Source: Diorhabda sublineata
Taxonomy: Eukaryota; Arthropoda; Insecta; Coleoptera; Chrysomelidae
Reading direction: 5' to 3'
DNA: 64,000 nucleotides
Assembly: GCF_026230105.1 (NCBI RefSeq)
Contig: NC_079484.1
Span: forward strand, 9,129,805-9,193,804
The notes under the pieces are model-generated. The model did no database searches. It saw nothing but the letters and a program-made list of their open reading frames with translations, and was not told where the DNA came from. Shown in pieces: positions 22,778 to 34,122 of the stretch (positions within the stretch are counted from its first letter, which is position 1; every line of letters starts with the position of its first letter). The translations under genes were made by a program, and so were the position numbers.

Positions 22778-23313
22778 TTCAGATGATTGACTTGACAATG
22801 AGTTTGGTAAATTTTCTTTTTCTTCATAATCTGAATTATGTTTGCAAAATAACAAATTTTTCAGCTGATAATTTAAATTATGATGATATGCAAATTTAAA
22901 AACGTGGATGACAATATATAAAAGAATATATCCAAAACGTAAAATTAAACTGAATCGCGCGTGCCGTATTTCTAAGAGCAGCGTAGCTCCACTGAGATCT
23001 GGGCATTTGAGATCTGCCCGCTTCGCTGTCTCGAGTGAAAGTGAACTTCTCTTCGATACAAAACGTCTCGCCTGGGTTCGTGTAAGTAAGGAATAGAAGG
23101 TAGTCCTATGGAACATGTAGAAACTAGAAGGATTTAGGTGTGTTGGTTTTTGTAAAACGTGTACTAGATATATCGGGGCAGATTAATTCAATTGCAAGCT
23201 ATTAAGACATTAAGAAGGTGATAAAAGAAAGATAACTTGGAATTCCCAAAGATAACTTGGAATTTCCGGTATCGAATGATTATTGAGAAAGGAAAAAATG
23301 TCGTGAATGACAT
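22778..23313 (+). repeat. unassigned interspersed repeat, copy 2
   Basis: Second copy of the repeat at 20459-21133, same orientation, about 2.2 kb away. It is shorter by over 100 bp in the segment between the CAGATGATTGACTTGA start and the GCCGTATTTCTAAGAGCAGC block. Both copies end at TCGTGAATGA and are followed by unrelated sequence, so that point is probably a true repeat boundary or deletion edge. The 121-codon minus-strand frame at 22751-23116 lies inside the repeat and looks incidental. Confidence 0.7.
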
Positions 23314-23379
23314 ACGTACACAGTCTATACACTCCGTTCTACGATACTACGAACCTTTTCGGTCCTTCATAATAATAAT

Positions 23380-23720
23380 AAGAAGCATATTTCTCCTCAA
23401 TTTTTTGAGATTAGAAAACAATTCGAAGTGGAATCCGCAAATTTTTACAATGGTGATCACTGAAGTTTGAGAAGCTGCGTTGTCCTACAATGACGCGTGA
23501 CTATTCTGAAGATAGTCGATGAACACAACCTCATGACTATCCCAAAAAACGGTCGCCATCAATTTACCGGCTAAAGAGACCGTCTATATCTTTTTCGGAT
23601 CAGGTTAACCCTTTGTGTTTTCGGTTCAGGAGTGTAATAGTGGATCCTCGATCCATCAACAGCTATGAATCTGTGTTAGAGGGCTTGGAAAATTTTTATT
23701 TGAATGCACAAAATGAGCAA
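23380..23720 (-). pseudogene. mariner transposase catalytic-domain fragment
   Basis: The minus strand reads HRFIAVDGSRIHYYTPEPK near 23650-23705. This is the box normally HRF(V/I)TVDETWIHYYTPETK that holds the first catalytic Asp, kept here while the following E-T-W is changed. GKLMATVFWDSHEVVFIDYLQ-type sequence follows near 23510-23580 in a second frame, matching the next conserved mariner block. The C-terminal catalytic residues are not seen. A different mariner lineage from elements A, B and C, judging by the HYYTPE wording. Confidence 0.65.
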
Positions 23721-23967
23721 AGGCAGCACACAAGGCGGAGATAGCTTACGTATGTAAAATTCAGTCAATATATGGCAGAGACGCAGAGACATTCTTTTTA
23801 TGGTGAATTTAATATATGATATATATCAAGCATCAAACGAATGTATTTTTGAAAGAAAAATTCATTTAAAATTAGCTGTGCCAATCAAACTGGAATAATA
23901 TGAACACAAAATGCACCTATTTCATGTAAGCATCGTAAGATTAAAAAAGATTTGATGTGTTTAAGTA

Positions 23968-25060
23968 CAAGGTGTTCACCGGGAAGGTGTACTACCTTGT
24001 TTTGCCGCCATTTTGCTGAACATTAGTGTTAACAGTTCATATTTGGCAGTCGTGAAGTAGAGACGTGGCAAATTTATTATGGAAAAATATTCGGTACGCC
24101 AAAGTGTTTTAATCGTTAAAACATTTTATCAAAATCAATCATCGATCACTATGACGATGAAAAATTTACGAGAAACAACGTGCCAAAAAGACGCACTATT
24201 TATCGTGTAGTGAATGATTTTGAAGAAAGAGGCACTGTAGCTGATAGGCCCAAGCATGAACCACAACGTACTGCAAGATCGACTGAAAACATTACTGCTG
24301 CTCAAGAAAGTGTTCAAAACAATCCATCAACCTAAATTCGACGCCGTGCTCAGGAGCTTGTTCTTCAAAGAACAAATTTGACTACAATTTTGCACAAGGA
24401 TTTGCATTTGTTTCCATTTAAGATTCAGTTGACACAAGAGCTTCTTCCGGAAGACCATTTACGTCGCCGTGTATATGCCAATAGGGTGTTACAACTCGCC
24501 CACTACCCCGATTTTCATGAAAAAACCCTATTGAGTAACGAGGCACATTTTCATTTGAATGGATATGTGAATAAACAGAATAGTCGGTTCTGGACAATGG
24601 AAAACCCTCAAATTATTCATCAGTCACCTTTGCAATTTGGTCAGGAGGATTCATTGGACGTAACTTCTATGAAACTTAAAACGGCGTAACGTTAACTGTC
24701 AATGGGGAGCGATATCGAGATATGATTGAAAACTGTATACTTTGGGTTCTACATCAAGTTATTTCAAGAAATGGTGATGTTGAATGTCCTCCACGATCGC
24801 GTGATTTGACTGCTCCAGACTTCTTTATGTGGGGGTAACTGAAAAGCAAACAAACCAGAAACGCTTGAGCAACTCAAACAAAATATTCGTGACGAAATTG
24901 TAATGAAGTGAAGAATGTAATGAAAAATGTTCTCAAAAGGGCTCGTATTTGTGAAGCTAATAGAGACGAACATTTATCTGATATTGTATTCCATACATAA
25001 TTGCAGATATTAAAAACTTGCAAAAAAACAAAGTAGTATACCTTCCAGGCGGACACCTTA
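23968..25060 (+). mobile_element. Tc1/mariner-group element, complete ends, dead
   Basis: Left end CAAGGTGTTCACCGGGAAGG and the reverse complement of the right end TAAGGTGTCCGCCTGGAAGG form inverted repeats that continue imperfectly for about 36 bp. TA flanks both ends (23966-23967 and 25061-25062), the target duplication of this superfamily. The 1093-bp interior holds a broken transposase related to the intact one at 36739-37818. The short ends differ from the 396-bp ends of the intact element, so it is a separate family. Confidence 0.75.
24079..24905 (+). pseudogene. Tc1/mariner-group transposase, broken (DUF4817-type group)
   Basis: The start is MEKYSVRQSVLIVKTFYQNQ at 24079, a helix-turn-helix N-terminus. 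After a frameshift come NDFEERGTVADRPK and the open piece 24378-24689 with LSNEAHFHLNGYVNKQN. After another shift come NGERYRDMIEN and ECPPRSRDLTAPDFFMWG. The first catalytic Asp is Asn (NEAHF, normally DEAHF). The segment with the second Asp (FQQDGAP in relatives) has been deleted between IENCILWVLHQ and VISRNGDV. The third Asp (APDFF) remains. A stop lies at MWG-stop-LKSK. It cannot be active. Confidence 0.75.
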
Positions 25061-25064
25061 TAAT

Positions 25065-27020
25065 TTAAAATTCAAATCAAAATTGAATGTGTGCGAGATT
25101 ATAGATTCACTCAAACACAAATGAATGGTGGGGAACGAGGAACGCACATACGAACTTTTGAATAATTTTTACCATTAAGACAAAACGAAAAACCATCAGC
25201 AACATCTACGATTTTCCAAAATGAGCAAATATTCAATATTATATAAAATATTGAACAAAAATTGATAGAAAAAATTGTTTTTTCTAAGAATGATTTTTGA
25301 TATTAGGTTCAAAATAATTAAAACATTACGTATTTTGAATTTTCCACAAAAAAAGCCTTTTAATTTAAGGTGGTTAGGTTAGGTTAGATTAGATTAAGAG
25401 ACTATGACATTTATAAGAAAGTAATAACTATTTGTTACTCTGTTGTTAACTCTTTTATATTTTTTTTCTTTTATTAACGGTAATCAAGATTTCAAGCTAA
25501 ATATAGAGATTGCATATACCGTCTTTATACCTGCAAATGTGCGCACCCTCCTATTAATCTGTGCGCTGGAACCACCGTGTGTTCGATGCACGCATTCAAA
25601 CAAATAACGAAGAAAAGTAGAAAGGAGAATATAACAAAAAATCGGAGTGTCTTTATGTCCACGACATATGGTTCACTACGACGTACAGTTCGCGGTTTTG
25701 TTACAAATAAGGACGCATCTTAATAAAAAGAATTATTTTGTTTAATCTGCAGTTTATTATATTTTCGTTTCGAAATATTTTGATATTTATATCTGATTAA
25801 AATAATCTAGAGAGATCAAGTTGAGAAATTAAATACTAACTCAATATAAATTGCCAATCAGTTGAAGAAGAATAGACAAGAAGAAGTGGACTAGAAGCGT
25901 CAGACAACATTAGGTAACATTATAAAACGATGCAGATTTATTATGTATACGGGGTATCTCAAAACTGATGCCCTGCCTTTCAAGAGAGAAATATACGAAC
26001 CCTCTGAACATATTTTCGACTCAAAGTATCACAACTCATCTATTCGAGCTATAATAATTGCATTCAGCGGATGAAACCGTTGAATAACTGTTTTTGAGCA
26101 CTAGAAAAATCGTTCGTTGGCAGAGGTGACAGAGATAGACTAGATATTGGTTTAATCAATGTGTTTTCTGTGATCAAACGTTAATTTTCAGCCTTTCTTA
26201 GAAATTACTCAATTCATTTTTGAGGAAGAGTAAAATAAATTTGATCTCCATAAATTATTTCGCATAATTTCGTTTCAAATGATATCCGTTTTCGTTTCAA
26301 ATTATGTCCGTTTTTATATACAATTTAAGAGTGGGTAAGTCATGCATACATCTTGTAATTTTTCAAAAAGCAATTAGAAGAATTACTACCAGATTCACCA
26401 TTCGTTAAATTCAATAAAAATATTTCGGTTGAATAAAGTAAATAGAACAAAAAGCAGAAAAACATCCTTTATGTAAAAAATAACTGACAGAAATAAAAAA
26501 CAGCTTGACAGCGAACGTTCAACACATTCCCGATCACTATATCGACGTTAGATGCGACCAATATCTTACGACCCTTCAACAGAGTAGATCTAATGTTATA
26601 GCACGAATTCCCTGCTTTCAATCCAAAAGTAATAAAGTTTTTAATTTAGTAGAATTCTCATATGTCTTCCATAATATGTAGGGGTTCCATCATGTTTAAC
26701 TTACTATTCCATCTAATCTATATTTTGATTAAGACCAAAACAGTTGAAACTTTAACTTAGTCGGTCTTACCAGCTATATTTTACGTCTTCCGAAAAGTAT
26801 ATATAAATCAGTAGAGAACTAAAATCAAGATTTATCAACAAAAATATATAAGAAGGAAGAAATAAGAAGTTAATATCAATCTATGCCAGTCGTTTATTTT
26901 TAGATGAAAATGGGAAAATATATTAAAGTATGCTCCCCAAAAAATTTGAAAAAAATGAAAAAACAGATTTAAAAAAAAGACGGAGAAACAAATAATATAA
27001 ATACGAAAAAAATAATTCAG
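25065..27020. other. AT-rich DNA, scattered repeat scraps, no gene seen
   Basis: GGTTAGGTTAGGTTAGATTAG near 25374-25394 is a very short TTAGG-like run. TATACGGGGTATCTCAAAAC at 25946 resembles the end of the palindromic MITE at 47062, but no partner end is seen. No coding region found. Confidence 0.45.
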
Positions 27021-27025
27021 GTTAT

Positions 27026-27290
27026 CTAACTAAACACGTCTAAAGCATTCGACTGGGATTTTGGCTCTACCCAGTGCCATAGGAAAATGTGATAAATAAT
27101 ATGGCGAATAAATTTATGTAGTGCAATTCCATTCCAACTAGTACTGGAACAATTCTTAAACGGTTGCCTAGATAAATGAGCCAAATTCTTCTTTTTCTCC
27201 ATTATGACAATATTTACAATTCGCCGTGTCACAAGTAGCTTTTGATTCGAGTGTTTTTGAGAGCTAAAACTCTTCATCAGTACACATCTG
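27026..27290 (-). repeat. possible Penelope-like element 3' scrap with hammerhead-like motif
   Basis: At 27280-27251 the minus strand reads CTGATGAAGAGTTTTAGCTC followed by TCAAAAACAC. CTGATGA is the exact hammerhead core strand, AGAG/CTCT could form helix II with a six-base loop, and AAAAAC stands where GAAAC is expected. Such CTGATGA-helix-GAAAC motifs are known from Penelope-like elements. Downstream sequence on this strand is weakly open (83 codons) but has no domain I recognise. Element identity is inference from the motif alone. Confidence 0.35.
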
Positions 27291-27299
27291 CATTATTTG

Positions 27300-27770
27300 C
27301 AAGCTTCACTACCCTGCTCTTCCATAAAATGCAAAAGGAGCAGAAATGGAAACGTTTTTTCTCAATTCTTTACTACTAGGAGTGTACAGATACGCGTTGA
27401 CGAAAAGCCAAAACAAACGCATCCTATCTACGGCATTCCAAAAAATCACAAGAATAAGTTACTGTTTTCGTTTTCTAAATAAAATAGTATAATTTCAGTT
27501 TTTTTACATAACCATACAATTGTATGGTTAAATTTGATATGTTAATATTGCATTTTAAGGTTGTGATAAAGATTGATGTTTATTTCATCGTCGTGAGTTA
27601 CCATTTTGTCTTCAACCATTTCGTTAGGTCTTTGCCCGACCGAGTATGTCGTTTAAGTACTTTTGTCTGTATTGATCTCGCCCCTTATCTTTCGTTGTGC
27701 AATGATAATTGTTTATTATATGGGCTTGGTCTTCGGTTTTTTTGCAATTACCGAATTTGCTCAGTGTCTC
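27300..27770. other. AT-rich DNA, no gene seen
   Basis: It may contain the decayed 5' part of the LINE that begins to be readable at 27775; no motif supports this directly. Confidence 0.35.
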
Positions 27771-27774
27771 TTCG

Positions 27775-28916
27775 TTTTTAGATCGTCTGCAATTTCCTTA
27801 TCATCAATTTGAATTTTTAAGTAAAAAATGCACAAATGATGTTTTATTATCTATCCTAAATGATGCTCGTTCCAACCTAAACAATCTTTACTCCACTGCA
27901 ACAATTTTCTATGATTTTTCTAAGGCCTTTGATTGTGTAAATCATGATATTTTAATTAACAAATGTAGTACAACGGTTTCAGGGGATCACCTCCGTATGG
28001 ATTAAGTAATACTTTACCAAGTAAAGTTAGATTGTAAAGGTTTATACAAAGATGTCTTCTTGCAAGCCAATAGAATGTGGATTACCTCATGTCTCAGTAC
28101 TAAGCCCTATTTTGTTCCTTATATTTATCAACGACAGTGTTTATCTAGACATCAGAGGTAAAATATGTTTCTTTGCAGATGATACTAGTTTCTCTTGGAG
28201 TAACACTGATGTCACATATGTTCATAGGAACAAATCTAGTCATCTAACCACCCTTAAATCATGGTGCGATTCTAATCATCTTTGTCTCAACGTTTCTAGA
28301 ACTAAATTTTATCATATAAAAATAGCCCTTTATACTAGATAACATTATTGACGACGAAGAATCTGTCTTGTTCTAGGTTTTGTTGTTAACAATTCTTTCG
28401 AATGGGAGTTACATATCGGCGCTCTATCTAAAAAATTAAGTTCTGCCTATTTTTCGATAAGATCCGTTTCCAAGGAGCTAAGCTTATCTTTCCACGTTCA
28501 GAATTAGTTAAAGGATCAATACTGTAAAATGCGGAGAAAATGCTTAATCATTTGCCAATTGAAATCAAATCTATCACATCTTTTCCCGCATTTCGCAAAA
28601 ATTTGAGGTCCTATTTACTAGAAATTGCCTGCTACGCTCTAAACGACTTGTATTCTAATACTAATATTCAATTCTGAACATTCGACAGACTGGTTTAATA
28701 TTAATATTGATTTTTTAAACAAAGTTTTACATATTATAATATTCTTGTAATGTATGTATATTACATATAAAAATGTTGACAATTTAAAAGATAATATCGT
28801 TATTTATTGAATTTTTCGTGTGCATTCATTTAGTTATTTGAGTGTTTTGTTCTGTAGTGATTTACAAGTTCTTCTCTAAAAATTGTAAATAATTTTTTGA
28901 CAATAAGGCATTCTAT
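27775..28916 (+). pseudogene. Jockey/CR1-like LINE, reverse-transcriptase half
   Basis: Domains in order: STATIFYDFSKAFDCVNHDI near 27900 (palm, first catalytic Asp in the F-D-F-S-K-A-F-D box); then, after a frameshift, PHVSVLSPILFLIFIND near 28090 (normally PQGSVLGP); FADDTSFSW near 28180 with the catalytic Asp pair intact; a K-x-W-x-x-x-N-x-L-x-L-N-x-x-K-T-like thumb motif; and KKLSSAYFSIRSVSKEL near 28430. Near 28535 comes the C-terminal tail MLNHLPIEIKSI...FRKNLRSYLLE. A 3' region ending TTGACAATAAGGCATTCTAT follows. Endonuclease missing, internal deletion before the tail, several frameshifts. The same tail recurs on the minus strand at 49470-49600. Confidence 0.8.
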
Positions 28917-28919
28917 CTC

Positions 28920-30035
28920 TCCTTACTGTCCTCACTAAAGACCGGAAAGGGAAGATCTATTTAATGAGTAAATTTCGGAACGGAAAAATAATTCGGACTA
29001 AGCTGAATAGGAATGAGGCCCAGATCTATTAGTTACGCTTTACCAGTTAAGATTTCTAAACACACCGCATTTATATTTCAGTCACCAACATAAGAGACCC
29101 ACCGAGAAACACTACCGTCCATCTTATCGTAGAGACCCATTTCGAGCTTATAAATAAAATGAAGAACAGATGAAAAATGACTTCCAAAAATTCTTCCAAG
29201 AATACATGTATTGCTAGCCAAACGCAATAATTCAAAAGATATAAATTCAAATTTGATTTCATCTTTCTACTTCATTCCTAAATAATTTACATTAAATACA
29301 TCTTTACCCTTGATATTATTTATTCAATCTTCATGATGAATTCAATGTTGTTTTACATTTTTAATTCCATTAGTTAAAACACAAAAAGCTAATGGAGAAC
29401 TAAAAAACTAGAAGAATGTTTATACATGTATATATCTATTAATTAAAAAATAAAATGATTGCTAGGTCGTATCCAGTGAATGGTTAAATGTAAACAAAGT
29501 GAAGGTGGATTCTAATCGTTATTACTTAGCTTTAAAAACAAATTATTATAGAAAATTGATGCGTTTTGTTTAAAGGTTTAGTCAAAAACATTTCTTTTAC
29601 TTTTAATACAAATTCTTTGAAAATATTTCCAGTTCCGATCTTCGTATATTGTGGAAATAAAAAAACTACTATTGAACTTGACAAATTTTTGTTTTTATAG
29701 AAAAAAAAATTCAGTAGTACGGAAGCTTGTTGCGTTAGTTACTAAATAATGGAATTAATACGGTTAATAACTTATCAAACATTAGCAAATAAAGATTTTT
29801 AACCTCCATTCTTGTACGGTAGGTGTTAAACAGCTACTTCTTTTTTAGAACGAACCAGCAACAGATTCATTCAACCAAAATTTAAAATACCTTAGCACTA
29901 TTTATAGCGTATTACATTTAACTTTTCAAAATCTAAATTTGAAAAATCTTTAGTCATCTTTTGCGTAGTTGTCATTTCAATTGTTATTTACAAAATATGG
30001 AAAAAACCATTGCGTGAATAATTCAATTGTCCTTG
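28920..30035. other. AT-rich DNA, no gene seen
   Basis: No supportable feature. If the candidate exon at 30049-30311 is real, this is the beginning of its first intron. Confidence 0.4.
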
Positions 30036-30048
30036 GCGAAATTTTTAC

Positions 30049-30311
30049 TCGCCGTACTTTCCCACGCACCCCGGTGTCAAAACAAATCTGTTGCGCACGT
30101 CCGTTCCATTTGCAAAATTATCCCCTTGAGTAGAACTAAAGTTTTTACCAACCTGTAGAGCATGTGAATCGGTGTCGTTTTCAATGTCAGATATCTGCAC
30201 TCCATCAAGATCAGTATACGATGGTCCACTGTAATCAGAAACTACACTAGATCCACAGCTATTTCCAGAATCATCCATGTTCGAGTCGGCATGCTTGAAT
30301 TCCGTACCCAT
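30049..30311 (-). CDS. candidate first coding exon of an unrecognised host gene
   Basis: The minus strand is open from an ATG at 30311 (context ATTATGG, with A at -3 and G at +4) for about 87 codons to GGCGA followed by GTAAAAAT, a plausible 5' splice site. Without splicing the frame stops one codon later. The peptide is acidic and rich in Ser, Asp and Asn (NMDDSGNSCGSSVV, DLDGVQISDIENDTDS) and ends RNRFVLTPGCVGKYG. It resembles a disordered N-terminus of a regulatory protein, but I do not recognise the gene. It matches no transposon family known to me, and its base composition is more balanced than the neighbourhood. No downstream exon was identified. Confidence 0.45.
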
Positions 30312-30469
30312 AATCTCACTAATGTTAATCACTGATAGGAAGAAAGACCAGTAACCACTTGCACTCGGATTTTTGCACCGTATAAAATTTTTATAATTTT
30401 TTCGGTGCCTTTTTTTCTAATTATTAATGCGCTTTGATGGATTTAGTGAATTAATAACTTGTTCTACCT

Positions 30470-30500
30470 CACTTCTCAACTGATCGCGCCGCACTGCTTA
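30470..30500 (-). promoter_or_regulatory. arthropod initiator upstream of the candidate exon
   Basis: On the minus strand TCAGTT (30483-30478) matches the arthropod initiator, with the start A at 30481, 170 bp upstream of the candidate ATG. The surrounding 30480-30620 is unusually GC- and CpG-rich for this window (GCGGCGCGATCAGTTGAG, GGCGCCTGCG), which fits a host promoter. I saw no TATA box at -30 and no DPE match at +28. Confidence 0.4.
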
Positions 30501-30699
30501 AAGTTTGAGGTAGAATTGTGTTTGCTCGACGCGAAAGACCGACACCGTCTCGCAAATTGTAATAGGCGCCTGCGTTTTGTGCGGTGCTTGTGTTTTGTGC
30601 TGATTAAACTCAACGAGGTTGCCACTCTTACGTGGAATTCCTCAGTATAAGTAACAATATAGAACGGTTGTTGAAATGCAAGTTTCATAAACATAAATG

Positions 30700-31425
30700 G
30701 ATTTTATTAAATACATTTTTTGTATTCTCATAATGTAATATTTTCACGTGGGATAAAAATTACAATATAAAATAAAAAGAAATTAACTTGATACAAAAGT
30801 TATTTAAATCGAATGGAATTCAAAGGAAAATTGTATATGTACTATCCTTGAGAAACTTGGAAAAAGTTAATTTTTTTTGTTTTTTAAAATATGTCATGAA
30901 TTTGGAAAATTCATACATACATATAATTTTTGGAAAAACAGAAAAAAAGTTTTTGTATACCTTTATTTTTTAAATAATTCTTTATTTGTAACTTTTTCAG
31001 TACAACAGTACGATTCTCTAATCAGTGCTCACGACTCTGGCCTGAAGAATAGCTGAATTATTCTCTATATTCTTAATACTGTCAAGTATTTTATTAAATC
31101 CTTCACTAGCTTATGTGAGCAGACTATTCAAGCAGTTTTCACAGTTAACTACTACACATTTTTTGTTTTATTTATGATTTTGTATCTGTTTAATCTACTC
31201 TAATAGTATTCTGGCCAATTTTGGGACATGTAGCTCTCTATATAAGGCTATATAAAGCTTCCGTACTAGTTAATCTATCACTTTGAGAGAATATTATATT
31301 TTGACAAAAAGAATTTATTCTAAACACAATGTTTAGTAGTTTTTTTTTAAGAAAGTTCAACTCAGTTCAATATCGCCATAGACGGAGTACTAGACGAAAT
31401 ACGCGTGGGAGAGACTTTATCTCAA
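30700..31425. other. AT-rich DNA, no gene seen
   Basis: No supportable feature. The candidate promoter at 30481 would point away from this segment. Confidence 0.4.
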
Positions 31426-31429
31426 AACA

Positions 31430-32020
31430 GAATGCAGAAATGGGGTTGGAGGTGAATGTTCAAGACACAAAGTACATGTTGGTGACTAAGAGAAGGACAA
31501 ATAAAGAGAGGGATTTCAACGAGTGAAAGATGTCAAGTATTTGGGTGTGACAATGAGCGAGGCAAATAATAAAAGCATAGAAGTGGAGAAGAGAACCAAA
31601 GCGGCAAGTAAAGCGTACTGGAGGTATGTGGGGTTTCTAAGAAGTAAAGGACTGAGCACGAATCCAAAGCTAAAATATACAGAACATGAATTAGACAATG
31701 GACCAGTTATTGCATATGGAGCCGAAACCATGTGTCTGATGAAACCATGTGTCTTAAGGAAGATAATGGAACCTATCAAGGCCGATGGAGGGTACCTAGA
31801 AAGGTTAATGAACCGCGAAATCAAGAACGAGGTGGAAGAGAGTGATATAGTGACAACGATAAAGATCCAAAGGTTCAAGTAGTTTGGACATATACGAAGA
31901 AGAGATACGGAAGATAACAAAGTGGAAGTCAGCCATGGAACGGCCGAGAGGTCGACCCAAAGCACGCTAAAAATAACAATAGTAATGGAGAATATTGCAA
32001 TATTGCAGCGGTGGGGGCTC
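31430..32020 (+). pseudogene. LINE C-terminal part of reverse-transcriptase polyprotein
   Basis: Two overlapping open pieces carry, in order, EMGLEVNVQDTKYMLVTKRR (thumb region directly after the palm), VKDVKYLGVTMSEANN (31523 onward), KAASKAYWRYVGFLRSKG, VIAYGAETMCL, then DGGYLERLMNREIKNEV and a RRDTEDNKVEV tail after a stop. KYLGV and AYGAETM are general LINE landmarks for the region following the YADD palm. The palm itself is missing, so the copy is 5'-truncated. Small frameshifts near 31525 and 31880 break it. A relative lies on the minus strand at 19800-20150. Confidence 0.75.
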
Positions 32021-32024
32021 AAGA

Positions 32025-33755
32025 ATAAAAAATATAGTATGACATATTAATGACTGTACTATATTTTTTAATTATAAGCAATCGGTTTTCTATATTTCTA
32101 CTAATGTCAAGTATTTTATTAGATGCTTCATTAGCTTTATAAGAATTTAGTCTGCTTCAACTGCAGTATCATGTCCAGTTTTGTAACTGCAGTTCTCCAT
32201 ATAAAGTTCCCGTATTGTCTAGTCTATCATATTGAAAGAATATTTCATTTTGAATAATTTGAATGCACCCCATATTTGCAGCAAATAACGCAAAAATATC
32301 AATGAATAAATTCAATTAATAGAGCAAGAATTGATAATACATAAGTAAAAGAAAACAAATTGAACTAAGAACTTTTTCTTAGGGAACGAGAGTGTTAGTT
32401 AGATAGAAGTTAGCGTAGTGGGGAAACATCAATCATAGAATATAAAAGTAATAACAGACTTTTTTTATTTCATTTAGATAAATCCAAAGAAATTTGGATG
32501 AGGTTTTCGATTTATTATATTTATTCTAATTTGGTTTTGTTATAATTTTGGGAAATTTCTGCGGACACAGCCAGTGATGATTTTTTTGTGATATCGCAAA
32601 GTTTTTAGTTCCATCTCATTTAATAGTAATAGTAATAGCTAATACACACTTGTAAGTCTTGGTAAACCGCACTTTATCAACAAGTTTTGCAGCAGTCTGT
32701 GTAGTCGCAAGTTTCAAATCGTATTGGAAGAAACATTGGAATTAATACGCCTCACATTCGTTTGTTCTTCTAGGGGCTTCTAATAAGTACTTTTGTAGAA
32801 ATTGAGGAATTATTTTCAATTAAATTCTTCTATGATCTCGTGAAATTGGTATTTTTCTATACATTTAAGTTTTATAAATGCAGATTACGGAATTACAAAT
32901 AAAATCTGGCAACCTAGCAGCACATTCTCGCGTACCCTACATTCGTTCTAGATGAAAATGGAAAAGTCTAGTAAAGTGTAGATGTTGATGGTTTTGTGTT
33001 TACTTCTCCCTAATATATATATGTCGTATGTTTCTGTCAGAAGCCAAAGAAAATGCTCGCATTCAACAGTTTGTAACTAAGCTTGATTTATTGACAGTCC
33101 CAATTGTGTCAACTAATCCTTTTCATATCATTACTGACCTCAATTCTTTGTAGACACCTAATTTTTATTTAAGGAACGGCATAACATTGACTATAATTTA
33201 AATTGTAGTTTTTCCTTCTCTAGTTTTATTTAAACAAAGTTTTTTTCTAAACCATTTTCCTCACAGATAATTTGTTAATATATAGTAAAAACCGAATAAC
33301 TAAGAATGACGAAACCAAACGTATCGAATTCAGTAGAATTGATTTCAACCATACTCAATTTATAAAGTCGACTCATGTAAAAAAATCCAGGACGTTATGA
33401 AGGGCAAGGAGGACCATCTCAAATGGGGGCTTAGCCTTAAAAACTGTCCGCTTGTAGACGGTAAATTATAATTCAAAATTTGACCTGTCCGACGAGATAC
33501 TATATGAACTTAGTTATTTTAGATAGAGTGAAGTATACATTGTTAGAAAATTTAATATATCAAATAACTAATTAAATAATCAAATATTGGTATACAAAAT
33601 CTAAACTACTCATTAGTCCAAAATAAGTTTTTAAATATAACCTAGAAAAGTTACCGTGAGATAACGCTGAATGTTAATTAATTAATGTGAATTTGTAAGA
33701 ATTTTTGCAAGTAATTAAAAAGTGACAATTATAAGAAAACTTTAATAGACAATAG
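32025..33755. other. AT-rich DNA, no gene seen
   Basis: No supportable coding region or repeat. Confidence 0.45.
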
Positions 33756-33762
33756 AATTATA

Positions 33763-33870
33763 ATGGGAAAAATTTGCTCAGTGAAAAATTGTCCGAGTGG
33801 ACGTAGAATGAAAAGTTACTCAAATAGTAGACCTCTACCATCCATACAGGACGTGTCAAATTACAAATGA
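33763..33870 (+). other. short ORF with THAP-like cysteine pair
   Basis: MGKICSVKNCPSGRR opens a 35-codon frame. M-x3-C-x4-C at the start of a protein is how THAP fingers begin, and P-element-like relics often start this way. The rest of the domain (His, second Cys, AVPTIF-like end) is not found, so this is only a hint. It lies about 260 bp upstream of the next low-confidence fragment. Confidence 0.2.
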
Positions 33871-34122
33871 AAACATCGAATCGTAAACATAAATGTATTT
33901 CTATTGACCGAATCTGTCGGAAGGCATATGTACACAATTTCTTCGAAATATTCCTGCCAGAGACAGTCTGCGATAAACAGAGGCGTGGCTGGGTGAGATT
34001 TATTTAATTCATAAATTTCTTTAAATAATAGAAATATGGAGCATAATGTTGTGAGAATAAAGACATGTATGAATTTAAAAATAAAGATTTAGATACATAA
34101 ACAGCAATTTATTTGAAATATA

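Noticed and set aside
22751..23116. 121-codon minus-strand frame with RTQARRFVSKRSS.
   Set aside because: Lies inside an interspersed repeat whose other copy does not keep the full frame.
31516..32022. 168-codon open frame on the minus strand.
   Set aside because: Antisense to a well-supported LINE fragment on the plus strand; the similar plus-strand frame at 19804-20058 is antisense to the same family, which explains the resemblance.
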